From contig NZ_FXAG01000003.1 of assembly GCF_900177275.1 (NCBI RefSeq), positions 28,509 through 92,508 of the forward strand: 64,000 nucleotides of DNA, read 5' to 3'. The position numbers and the translations under genes were made by a program. Below, piece by piece: positions 35,569 to 42,681 of this stretch. The DNA is from Pseudogulbenkiania subflava DSM 22618. GTDB lineage: Bacteria > Pseudomonadota > Gammaproteobacteria > Burkholderiales > Chromobacteriaceae. Within the stretch, counting starts at the first letter, position 1. Every line of letters begins with the position of its first letter. Below the pieces are notes generated by a model, which saw only the letters and a program-made list of their open reading frames with translations, had not been told where the DNA came from and ran no database searches.

Positions 35569-36855
35569 TCACATCCCAAGCCGGTCGCGGAGGCTGTAAT
35601 ACCACGCCCCCATCGTCAGCATCGGCACGCGGAACAGCCGCCCGCCAGGGAAGGGGTAATGCGGCAGACGGGCGAAGGCATCGAAGCGTTCGCTCTGGCC
35701 GCGAATCGCCTCCGACAGCAGGCGGCCGGCGAGATGGGTGTAGGTCACGCCGTGGCCGCTGCAGCCCTGCGAGTAGTAGATGTTGTTGCCGAGGCGGCCG
35801 GCCTGCGGCAGACGCGACAGCGTCAGCGAGAAGTTGCCGGTCCAGCCGAACTCGATCTTGACGTCTTCCAGCTGCGGGAAAGTCTTGAGCATCTTGGGTC
35901 GGATCAGGCGCACGATCTCTCCCGGGTCGCGCGCGCCGTACACCGTGCCGCCGCCGTACAGCAGGCGCTTGTCGGCGGTCAGGCGGTAGTAATCCAGCAG
36001 GAAATTGCAGTCCTCGACGCAGTGGTCTCCCGGCAGCAGCGCACGCGCCAGTTCGGCCGGCAGCGGCTCGGTGGCGATCACCTGGGTGCCGCACGGCAGC
36101 GTCTTTTCGGCCAACTCGGGCAGCAGGTTTCCGAGGTAGGCGTTGCCCGCCACGATCACGAAACGCGCGCTCACCTGGCCTTCGGCGGTACGCACCACGG
36201 CCGGCTCCGCACGCTCCACGCTCAGCACCGCCGACTGCTCGAAAATCTGCCCGCCCAGCGACTCCAGCGCCGCCGCCTCGCCCAAGGCCAGGTTGAGCGG
36301 GTGGAGGTGGCCGCCCCAGTTGTCGAGCAGCGCGCCGACGTACTGCCCGGAGCCGACGATATCCTTCATGCCGGCCTGATCGATGATCCGCAGTCCGGTG
36401 TGGCCGAAGCGCTCCCACAAACGCTGCTTGGCCTCCAGTTCATCGAGCTGCTTGCCGGTCAGGGCGGCAAACACGTTGCCCTGCTTCAGGTCGCACCGGA
36501 TGCCGTACTTGGCGACCCGCTCGCGGATGATGCTGCCGCCCTCGAACGCCATGCTCCCCAGCGCGGCGGCGGCGGCCTTGCCGTGGCGGCGCTCGATCAC
36601 GTCCAGGTCGCGGCTGTAGCTGTTGACGATCTGCCCGCCATTGCGGCCGGAGGCGCCCCAGCCGACCCGCGCCGCCTCCAGCACCATGACCCGGTAGCCG
36701 TGCTCGGCCAGGTGCAGCGCCGCAGACAGGCCGGTGTAGCCGGCCCCGATCACGCACACGTCGCAGTGATGCGCGCCGCGCAGTACGGGACGGTCCGGCG
36801 CCGGGTTGCGCGAGGCGGCGTAGTAGGAGTGGGTGTGTTCGAGAGGACGGTCCAT
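35569..36855 (-). CDS. FAD-dependent amine oxidoreductase (gamma-glutamylputrescine oxidase-like)
   Basis: 428-residue flavoprotein of the DAO/PuuB group. The N-terminal FAD fold VIGAGYTGLSAALHLAE (about 35-51) and GWGASGRNGGQIVN are typical of PuuB and related enzymes that oxidise gamma-glutamylputrescine or similar amines. The C-terminal block SQGCSGHGVTYTHLAGRLL is also characteristic. No other puu genes are in the window, so substrate assignment is family-based only. Convergent with the GGDEF/EAL regulator. A LysR-type gene lies immediately upstream on the same strand but is separated from it by a terminator. Confidence 0.82.
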   Translation of the reverse strand: MDRPLEHTHSYYAASRNPAPDRPVLRGAHHCDVCVIGAGYTGLSAALHLAEHGYRVMVLEAARVGWGASGRNGGQIVNSYSRDLDVIERRHGKAAAAALGSMAFEGGSIIRERVAKYGIRCDLKQGNVFAALTGKQLDELEAKQRLWERFGHTGLRIIDQAGMKDIVGSGQYVGALLDNWGGHLHPLNLALGEAAALESLGGQIFEQSAVLSVERAEPAVVRTAEGQVSARFVIVAGNAYLGNLLPELAEKTLPCGTQVIATEPLPAELARALLPGDHCVEDCNFLLDYYRLTADKRLLYGGGTVYGARDPGEIVRLIRPKMLKTFPQLEDVKIEFGWTGNFSLTLSRLPQAGRLGNNIYYSQGCSGHGVTYTHLAGRLLSEAIRGQSERFDAFARLPHYPFPGGRLFRVPMLTMGAWYYSLRDRLGM

Positions 36856-36971
36856 GGTGCACCTGTTGCAATCGTTTTCCAGACGGGCCGAGGAAGGGCC
36901 ACCCGCCTGTCATCACGATACACGCGTCGAAAATACTCGACAATGCGGGCTTGGCCGTTTGCCACGGGCAG

Positions 36972-36994
36972 AAAAAAGCCCGGCCAGGCCGGGC
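36972..36994 (-). terminator. terminator of LysR-family gene
   Basis: On the minus strand a GCCCGGCC/GGCCGGGC stem-loop is followed by six Ts, 24 bases after the LysR-family stop. It isolates that gene from the oxidoreductase gene downstream. Confidence 0.88.
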
Positions 36995-37018
36995 ATGCGA
37001 TCGGGCTGGCGCGTCAGC

Positions 37019-37975
37019 TCAGTGCTGCGCCGCCTCTCGCTTGGCAGTCAGATCCAGACCGGGGAGATCGGCGACGATGTCGGGATGTTCGGCCAGTTTC
37101 TCCGCCACATAGTCGACGAAGACCCGGGTGCGCGGAGCGATGTGCTCGCGGTGCGGGAAGCAGATGTAGATCGAACGTTCCAGCGAAATGAAGTCGGTCA
37201 GCACCGCCTCCAGTTCGCCGCTGCGCAGGTAAGGCATCGCCTCGTGACCCGGCACCTGCGCCACGCCGAAGCCCAGGCGTGCCATTTCGCACACCGCCTC
37301 GATGTCGTTCAGGGTGTAGATGCCGTTGACCTCGAGTGGGATACGCTCGCCGTCGCGCTCGAACTCCCACTTGCACAGTCGGCCGGAGGTCGGGAACTGG
37401 TAGTTGATGCAGTTGTGGTTGGCCAGATCGTCGGGTTTCTGCGGACGGCCGTTCTTGTTCCAGTATTCGGGCGACGCCACGGTGTAGAGCGGCAGTTGCG
37501 CCAGGTGGCGCGCCGACAGGCGCGAGTCCGGCATCATGCCGACGCGCACGCCGACGTCGTAGCCGTCCTCGATCAGGTCGCTGAAATGGTCGTCGAGGCC
37601 GAAGAACACGCGGATCTTGGGGTGACGCTGGCAAAACTCGCCCATCAGCGGCAGGATGAAGTGCCGGCCGAAGGAGTTGGGCAGGCTGATGCGCAGATGC
37701 CCGGCCGGCTCGTCGCGGCTCGCCTTGAGCTGGTTAATGGCCGCGTCCAGATTGTTCACCGGGCCGCGACATTGCGCGTAGAAACGCCGGCCGTCCTCGG
37801 TCAGCGTCAGCTGGCGCGTGGTGCGGTTGAACAGGCGGACTTCCAGTTCCTGTTCGAGCCGGGCGATACTCTGGCTGATGGCGGCGGGAGAGACGCCGAG
37901 CTTGCGCGCCGCGTCGGAGAAACTGCCGTTTTCGGCGGTGGTCATAAAGACCATCAGTGCCTTCAAGGTATCCAT
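37019..37975 (-). CDS. LysR-family transcriptional regulator
   Basis: 318-residue regulator with an N-terminal winged helix-turn-helix (about 1-60, SFSDAARKLGVSPAAISQ) and a C-terminal periplasmic-binding-protein-like effector domain (about 90-300). The sequence resembles the large DsdC/CrgA-like subgroup acting on unknown effectors. It reads on the minus strand, away from the small secreted-protein genes at 38169-38996; the 193-base spacer between them could hold its operator. The ATG at 37975 begins the canonical MDTLKALMVFMTTAE N-terminus. Its target is not evident. Confidence 0.9.
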   Translation of the reverse strand: MDTLKALMVFMTTAENGSFSDAARKLGVSPAAISQSIARLEQELEVRLFNRTTRQLTLTEDGRRFYAQCRGPVNNLDAAINQLKASRDEPAGHLRISLPNSFGRHFILPLMGEFCQRHPKIRVFFGLDDHFSDLIEDGYDVGVRVGMMPDSRLSARHLAQLPLYTVASPEYWNKNGRPQKPDDLANHNCINYQFPTSGRLCKWEFERDGERIPLEVNGIYTLNDIEAVCEMARLGFGVAQVPGHEAMPYLRSGELEAVLTDFISLERSIYICFPHREHIAPRTRVFVDYVAEKLAEHPDIVADLPGLDLTAKREAAQH

Positions 37976-38168
37976 GCGCTACGGATTCCATGCTAGGGCC
38001 GGCCCCTGCGGGCCCCGGGCGGGGTCGTCCGGCGTCGAGCTGAGGGGCTGACGAAAATTAATTGGGTATTTCTTTAAAAAGGTTACACCATTCTTTGAAA
38101 ACAATGAAGATTGAAATGATTTGTGCCAGCTCAAGCCCGGCAAGCCTCACCTGCGCTACGATGACCGC

Positions 38169-38489
38169 ATGAAATTCCTCCGCCCCTTGCTGCTGCTGGT
38201 ACTGACTGTGTGGCTGGCCTTGCCGCTCTCCACCCTGGCGCAAAGCGCACCGCCGGAGGCGTGCCATGGCAGTACGGCAGCGTCCTGCATGGAGACGGCT
38301 GATGCCGGCTGCCGCCACCGGGCGCTGCCGTCCGATGCAGCAGCGTGCTGTCATTTTTACGCAACAGCTGCCCATGCCGATGTCGGAGAAGTACGGCGGG
38401 CCTCGTCCGGGGCGGTGCAGGTGGGACACGAATGCGGCGGGGAGGCACAGTTCATCCCGCCGGTGGCCACCCGCCCCCCGGTCGCCTGA
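38169..38489 (+). CDS. small secreted Cys/His-containing protein
   Basis: 106-residue protein with a clear signal peptide (MKFLRPLLLLVLTVWLALPL, cleavage near LAQSA). The short mature part has six cysteines and five histidines, including SCMETADAGCRH and AACCHF. I do not recognise the family. The Cys/His content, and the next gene encoding a DUF411 protein often found near copper-handling genes, suggest periplasmic metal binding; this is inference. The leader (38050-38168) is strikingly AT-rich for this genome and probably holds the promoter. Confidence 0.6.
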   Translation: MKFLRPLLLLVLTVWLALPLSTLAQSAPPEACHGSTAASCMETADAGCRHRALPSDAAACCHFYATAAHADVGEVRRASSGAVQVGHECGGEAQFIPPVATRPPVA

Positions 38490-38564
38490 GCAGGCAAGCG
38501 AATCCAGCACGCGGCGGCCCGCCACCGGGCCGCCAGGTTCTCCCTCTCAGGACAGCTATCGACC

Positions 38565-38996
38565 ATGAATACTCCGCAACGACTCGCCGTGATCGGCGCA
38601 CTGATCTTCTCCGGCCACGCTCTGGCCGCCCAGGGCACGCTGTACAAGGACCCCAACTGCGGCTGCTGCACGGCCTGGGCCGAGCATCTGCAAGGCAAGG
38701 GCATCACGCTGCAGGTAGAGCCGAGCCGCGAACTCGCCAGCGTGCGTTCGCGTTTCGGCGTCCCCTCCGACATGGGCGCCTGCCATACCGCGCGCATCGG
38801 CGGCTACACCTTCGAAGGCCACGTGCCGGCCGATCTGGTGCAGAAGGTGCTGCACGACAAGCCGAAGAACCTCGTCGGCCTCGCCGTGCCCGGCATGCCG
38901 CCGGGCAGCCCGGGCATGGAGGGCATGGGCAAGGTGGCGTACAAGGTGTACGCCTTCGACAAGGCGGGGAAACGCTTCGTCTACGCCGAGCGCTGA
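38565..38996 (+). CDS. DUF411 (CopG-like) periplasmic metal-binding protein
   Basis: 143-residue secreted protein (signal peptide to about residue 22, LAAQ) with the DUF411 signature KDPNCGCCTAWAEHL and a second block FGVPSDMGACHTARI. DUF411 proteins are associated with copper or other metal resistance loci, and the CxCC motif is a plausible metal site; biochemical function is unproven. It lies 75 bases after the small Cys-rich secreted protein, likely co-transcribed. Its TGA stop is part of the left end of repeat R5. Confidence 0.85.
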   Translation: MNTPQRLAVIGALIFSGHALAAQGTLYKDPNCGCCTAWAEHLQGKGITLQVEPSRELASVRSRFGVPSDMGACHTARIGGYTFEGHVPADLVQKVLHDKPKNLVGLAVPGMPPGSPGMEGMGKVAYKVYAFDKAGKRFVYAER

Positions 38997-39202
38997 GAGC
39001 CTGAGCACGATCCTGCCGCGCGCCCCTGATCGGGGCGCATGTGCACTGCGTGCGAATCTATCGCTGGGCACATCGAAGATGGGCACGCAGAGATTCGCTC
39101 AGCGATGCGAAACCCTCATGTACTCCAGTACATTCCGGTTTCTGCGCTGCTCTTCACCCCACTGAGGGCCGCTCGCGACAGATCCTGAACAGGTTCTGAG
39201 CC
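38993..39202 (+). repeat. dispersed palindromic repeat, copy R5
   Basis: About 210-base type A copy. It begins at the DUF411 stop (CTGAGAGCCTGAGCA) and ends TGAACAGGTTCTGAGCC (39186-39202). It contains CTGATCGGGG, a long inner palindromic stretch and the central arms ATGTAC and GTACAT. Right half: CTGAGGGCCGCTCGCGAC. Confidence 0.88.
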
Positions 39203-39266
39203 AGTTTGCAGGATGAGTGAAGACATTATTCCTTCGCAACGCGGCGCTCACTTGCTCTGTCTGTGC

Positions 39267-39298
39267 CGGAACCCGTCGATAGCGGTCGACGGGTTCCG
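39267..39298 (+). other. strong hairpin, possible terminator or RNA element
   Basis: CGGAACCCGTCGA (39267-39279) pairs perfectly with TCGACGGGTTCCG (39286-39298) around a 6-base loop. It is followed by CTTTACTTC, without a clear T run. It lies in the 388-base stretch between repeat R5 and nrdD, which contains no recognisable gene. Confidence 0.55.
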
Positions 39299-39435
39299 CT
39301 TTACTTCACCCCTCCTGCGCTTCTACGTTACCCGGCCCAGTCATGCGGCCTTGCCCGCCAGCATCGACATCCATTGATCGGTATTGGCGGTGATGGCTTG
39401 CGCTCCGTTCCACCCGGCCTGCCGGCCACACCCCA

Positions 39436-39463
39436 AAAAGGCACAGCATGCTGTGCCTTTTTC
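39436..39463. terminator. orphan bidirectional terminator upstream of nrdD
   Basis: Perfect palindrome AAAAAGGCACAGCA-TGCTGTGCCTTTTT. No coding gene ends close to it on either strand; the DUF411 stop is 440 bases away. It may therefore end an unannotated small RNA or insulate nrdD. Confidence 0.75.
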
Positions 39464-39496
39464 ATTTCGCCGACACAACATGATGCGGTTTTCCGC

Positions 39497-39510
39497 TTGA
39501 TCCACGTCAA
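39497..39510. promoter_or_regulatory. FNR/DNR-type binding site upstream of nrdD
   Basis: TTGATCCACGTCAA, a full match to TTGAT-N4-RTCAA, centred 87 bases before the nrdD ATG. A possible -10, TATAGT (39551-39556), lies 50 bases downstream, close to class I FNR spacing. Confidence 0.8.
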
Positions 39511-39590
39511 GGGATTCCCGCATCGCGCACCCGAGCGTCATTCCACCATTTATAGTGCACATCAACGAAACAAACACCATATGTTGAGCC

Positions 39591-41324
39591 ATGACTGAAG
39601 CAGCCCGCCTTTCTGACCACCCTGTCGCCCCGGTCGACGCCGTCGCCTCCATCGACGAATACCTGAGCCGCGCCGACTGGCGCGTGCAAGCCAACGCCAA
39701 CCAGGGCTATAGCTTGGGCGGGCTGATTCTCAACGTGGCCGGCAAGGTGACTGCCAATTACTGGCTCGCCAAGGTATTCAGCGCCGAGGCCGCCCGCGCG
39801 CACCGCGAGGGCGACTTCCACATCCACGATCTGGACATGCTGTCGGGCTACTGCGCCGGCTGGTCGCTGCGCACCTTGCTGCAAATGGGCTTCAACGGCG
39901 TGCCGGGCAAGGTGGAGTCGCAGCCGCCGCGCCACCTGTCGTCGGCCTGCGGCCAGATCGTCAATTTCCTCGGCACGCTGCAGAACGAATGGGCCGGGGC
40001 GCAGGCGTTCAGCTCCTTCGACACCTACCTCGCGCCGTTCGTGAAAAAAGACGATCTCTCCTACGAGCAGGTCAAGCAGTGCATCCAGGAGCTGATCTAC
40101 AACCTCAACGTGCCGAGCCGCTGGGGCACGCAGACGCCGTTCACCAACCTCACCTTCGACTGGCTGTGCCCGGAAGACCTGCGCGAGCAGATCCCGCTGA
40201 TCGGCGGCGAGGAGATGCCGTTCACCTACGGCGACTGCGCGCGCGAGATGGCGCTGATCAACCGCGCCTACATCGAGGTGATGCTGGAGGGCGACGCCAA
40301 GGGGCGGGTGTTCACCTTCCCGATCCCGACCTACAACATCACCAAGGATTTCGACTGGTACGGCGAGAACACCGAGCTGTTGTTCGCCATGACCGCCAAG
40401 TACGGCCTGCCCTACTTCCAGAACTTCGTGAACTCCGACCTCGAGCCGCACATGGTGCGCAGCATGTGCTGCCGCCTGCAGCTCGACCTGCGCGAGCTGT
40501 TGAAGCGCGGCAACGGCCTGTTCGGCAGCGCCGAGCAGACCGGCTCGGTGGGCGTAGTGACGCTCAACTGTGCGCGCCTGGGCTACCGTTTCAAGGGCGA
40601 CCTGCCCGGCCTCTTGGCGGAAACCGACCGCCTGATGGCGCTGGCGCGCGACACGCTGGAGGAGAAGCGCCGCGTGGTGCAGGGCCTGATCGACGAGGGC
40701 CTCTACCCCTACACCAAGCGCTTCCTGGGCACGCTGCGCAACCACTTCAGCACGGTGGGGGTGAACGGCATCAACGAGATGATCCGCAACTTCACCGCCA
40801 ACCGCGACGACATCGCCAGCGCCTGGGGGCACGATTTCGCCTGCCGCTACCTCGACCACATCCGCGAGCAGATGCTGGCGTTCCAGGAACAGACCGGTCA
40901 TCTCTACAACCTGGAGGCGACGCCGGCGGAAGGCACCACCTACCGCTTCGCCAAAGAAGACAAGAAGCGCTTCGCCGACATCCTGCAGGCCGGCACGGCC
41001 GAGCAGCCCTACTACACCAACTCCAGCCAGCTGCCGGTGGGCTTCACCGACGACCCGTTCGAGGCGCTGACGCGGCAGGAGGCGCTGCAGCGCAAGTACA
41101 CCGGCGGCACCGTGCTGCACCTCTACATGAGCGAGGCGGTGTCGAGTCCGGAGGCCTGCCGCCAGTTGGTGAAGCGCGCGCTGGCGGGGTTCCGCCTGCC
41201 CTACATCACCATCACGCCGACCTTCTCGATCTGCCCGAAACACGGCTACCTGTCGGGCCACCACGAGTTCTGCCCGCGCTGCGACGCGGAGCTGCTGGCG
41301 GAGAAGCGGCGCCGCCAAGGCTGA
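39591..41324 (+). CDS. nrdD: anaerobic (class III) ribonucleoside-triphosphate reductase, catalytic part lacking the glycyl-radical loop
   Basis: 577-residue catalytic chain that reduces ribonucleotides to deoxyribonucleotides without oxygen. Conserved blocks include NANQGYSLGGLILNVAG, DFHIHDLDML, YNLNVPSRWGTQTPFTN and FPIPTYNITKDFDW. The C-terminal zinc site SICPKHGY...FCPRCD is present. No ATP-cone is visible at the N-terminus. The chain stops only 13 residues after the zinc site (ending AEKRRRQG) and has no RVxGY radical motif, which in canonical NrdD follows directly. The radical loop is encoded separately at 41521-41697. The stop TGA is in the first bases of repeat R6. Anaerobic induction is expected from the FNR box upstream. 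Confidence 0.93.
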   Translation: MTEAARLSDHPVAPVDAVASIDEYLSRADWRVQANANQGYSLGGLILNVAGKVTANYWLAKVFSAEAARAHREGDFHIHDLDMLSGYCAGWSLRTLLQMGFNGVPGKVESQPPRHLSSACGQIVNFLGTLQNEWAGAQAFSSFDTYLAPFVKKDDLSYEQVKQCIQELIYNLNVPSRWGTQTPFTNLTFDWLCPEDLREQIPLIGGEEMPFTYGDCAREMALINRAYIEVMLEGDAKGRVFTFPIPTYNITKDFDWYGENTELLFAMTAKYGLPYFQNFVNSDLEPHMVRSMCCRLQLDLRELLKRGNGLFGSAEQTGSVGVVTLNCARLGYRFKGDLPGLLAETDRLMALARDTLEEKRRVVQGLIDEGLYPYTKRFLGTLRNHFSTVGVNGINEMIRNFTANRDDIASAWGHDFACRYLDHIREQMLAFQEQTGHLYNLEATPAEGTTYRFAKEDKKRFADILQAGTAEQPYYTNSSQLPVGFTDDPFEALTRQEALQRKYTGGTVLHLYMSEAVSSPEACRQLVKRALAGFRLPYITITPTFSICPKHGYLSGHHEFCPRCDAELLAEKRRRQG

Positions 41325-41467
41325 GGGCCTGTTCATTAGGCAGCTACGCCTGCGCATCTTGAGCGTCGGCGGTGCTCGGAATCCTCATGGACTCCGTGTC
41401 CATTCCGGTTCCTGTGCTCCGGCGACACTCAACCTGCTTTGGCTCGCTTGCCTACTGATTCAGGCCC
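41322..41467 (+). repeat. dispersed palindromic repeat, copy R6 (between nrdD and its radical-domain gene)
   Basis: Compact type B copy. Ends: GGGCCTGTTCATTAGGC (41325-41341) and, inverted, GGGCCTGAATCAGTAGGC (41467-41450). Central arms ATGGAC and GTCCAT. Begins with the nrdD TGA and ends 53 bases before the small gene at 41521. About 85% identical by eye to the inverted R9. Confidence 0.9.
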
Positions 41468-41505
41468 AGGCCATATCCCTCAGCTTCGCCAACCTTTTCA
41501 CCCTG

Positions 41506-41513
41506 AAGAAAGG
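41506..41513 (+). promoter_or_regulatory. ribosome binding site of the small glycyl-radical gene
   Basis: AAGAAAGG ends 7 bases before the ATG at 41521. It is a usable Shine-Dalgarno showing that the small gene is translated on its own rather than by readthrough from nrdD, which is in another frame. Confidence 0.6.
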
Positions 41514-41520
41514 CAACACC

Positions 41521-41697
41521 ATGAGCAATCTGTCCGAACAACGCCATTTCGACACCGTGCTGGACGACAGCGAACGCACCCGTTGCGAGGTGTGGACCCG
41601 CGTGATGGGCTACCACCGTCCGGTAGCGGCATTCAACATCGGCAAACAGGGCGAGTTCAACGAACGCCTGCACTTCGATGAGCGTGAAGCCGGCTAA
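41521..41697 (+). CDS. stand-alone glycyl-radical domain of anaerobic ribonucleotide reductase
   Basis: 58-residue protein whose second half matches the extreme C-terminus of class III NrdD: CEVWTRVMGYHRPVAAFN then IGKQGEFNERLHF. Gly30 in RVMGY is the expected glycyl-radical residue installed by NrdG. Residues 1-21 are a polar lead-in (HFDTVLDDSERT). It lies in a different frame from nrdD, 196 bases after the nrdD stop, with its own ribosome site, and overlaps nrdG by 20 bases. It presumably docks into NrdD to complete the active site, as the small protein GrcA/YfiD does for pyruvate formate-lyase. That docking is inference; the homology is read directly. Confidence 0.88.
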   Translation: MSNLSEQRHFDTVLDDSERTRCEVWTRVMGYHRPVAAFNIGKQGEFNERLHFDEREAG

Positions 41698-42370
41698 GGC
41701 GGCGCGCATCGGCGGGCTGGAGCCGTTCTCGGCCTGCGACTGGCCGGGCAAATTGGTCGCGGTGATCTTCCTCGCCGGCTGCCCGTGGCGCTGCGGCTAC
41801 TGCCACAACCCGCAGCTGTGGCGGCGCCGCGACGGCAAAACCGACTGGCCGGCGCTGCGCGAGTGGCTGGAGAGCCGGCGCGGCCTGCTCGACGGCGTGG
41901 TGTTCTCGGGCGGCGAACCGCTGGCCGAGGCGGCGCTGCCGGCGCTGCTGGCCGAGGTGCGCGCGCTTGGCTTCGCCACCGGGCTGCACAGCGGCGGGGC
42001 GTACCCGGCTAGGTTGGCCGAAGCGCTGCCGCTGCTCGACTGGGTTGGTTTCGACGTCAAGACCGAGTGGGCCGGCTACGATGCGCTGACTGGCGTGCCC
42101 GGCAGCGGCCGCGCCGCGCGCCGCAGCCTCGAGCTGCTGCTGGCGAGCGGCGTCGCCTACGAGTGCCGCACCTCGATCCACCCGCACTGGCACGACGCGG
42201 CGGCGCTGGCCCGACTGGCCGAGGAGCTGGCGGCCGACGGCGTGCGTCACTACCGCTGGCAGGCGATCCGGCCACCGGCGCCGCTACCCACGCCGTGGCC
42301 CGCCGGCTGGCCCGGCAACCTGCAGGACGTGGCGTGGCGCTTCGCCGATTTCGACTACCGCCAGCATTGA
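41678..42370 (+). CDS. nrdG: anaerobic ribonucleotide reductase activating protein (radical SAM)
   Basis: 230-residue radical S-adenosylmethionine activase that abstracts hydrogen from the reductase glycine. It has IGGLEPFSACDWPGKL and the cluster motif GCPWRCGYCHNPQL (Cys35, Cys39, Cys42), then VVFSGGEPL. This N-terminal pattern is that of the NrdG2-type activases. The start overlaps the last 20 bases of the glycyl-radical mini-gene, so translation of the two is probably coupled. Its substrate here should be Gly30 of that small protein rather than a residue in NrdD itself. Confidence 0.94.
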   Translation: MSVKPAKAARIGGLEPFSACDWPGKLVAVIFLAGCPWRCGYCHNPQLWRRRDGKTDWPALREWLESRRGLLDGVVFSGGEPLAEAALPALLAEVRALGFATGLHSGGAYPARLAEALPLLDWVGFDVKTEWAGYDALTGVPGSGRAARRSLELLLASGVAYECRTSIHPHWHDAAALARLAEELAADGVRHYRWQAIRPPAPLPTPWPAGWPGNLQDVAWRFADFDYRQH

Positions 42371-42681
42371 GATACGGTATCACCAGGCGACCACGCCCCT
42401 CCCTCGCGCAGCGGCAGGCCGAATGGGGCACAGCATGACGCCGCCGCGACGCGGTGCCACCTTGCCCAGCCAATGCCGGACCCGGTCGGCAGCGAGACCG
42501 GTTCCGCTCCACGCCGCCCAGGCGACGTTTGTCGCGGCGCCCGCTCCCTTGGCCCGCGGGCGGAAAGCGGCTCCAGACACCGGGAGACACCCAGCGCCGG
42601 CCCTTCCTTGACTGCGGTCAAAGCCCCGTTTCGATGTGTCCCTACAATGAAAACCTTTCCCCGCAGCAGAATCCCCCCACC
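42371..42681 (+). other. intergenic region, no gene recognised
   Basis: 311 bases after nrdG. CCTACAATGAAAACC close to the next gene may be part of its promoter. No convincing open frame, repeat or terminator is visible. Confidence 0.5.

Noticed and set aside
41322..41324. nrdD TGA as a selenocysteine codon or readthrough site joining the radical domain
   Set aside because: The downstream radical domain is in another frame and has its own start and ribosome site; no selenocysteine insertion structure is expected here.
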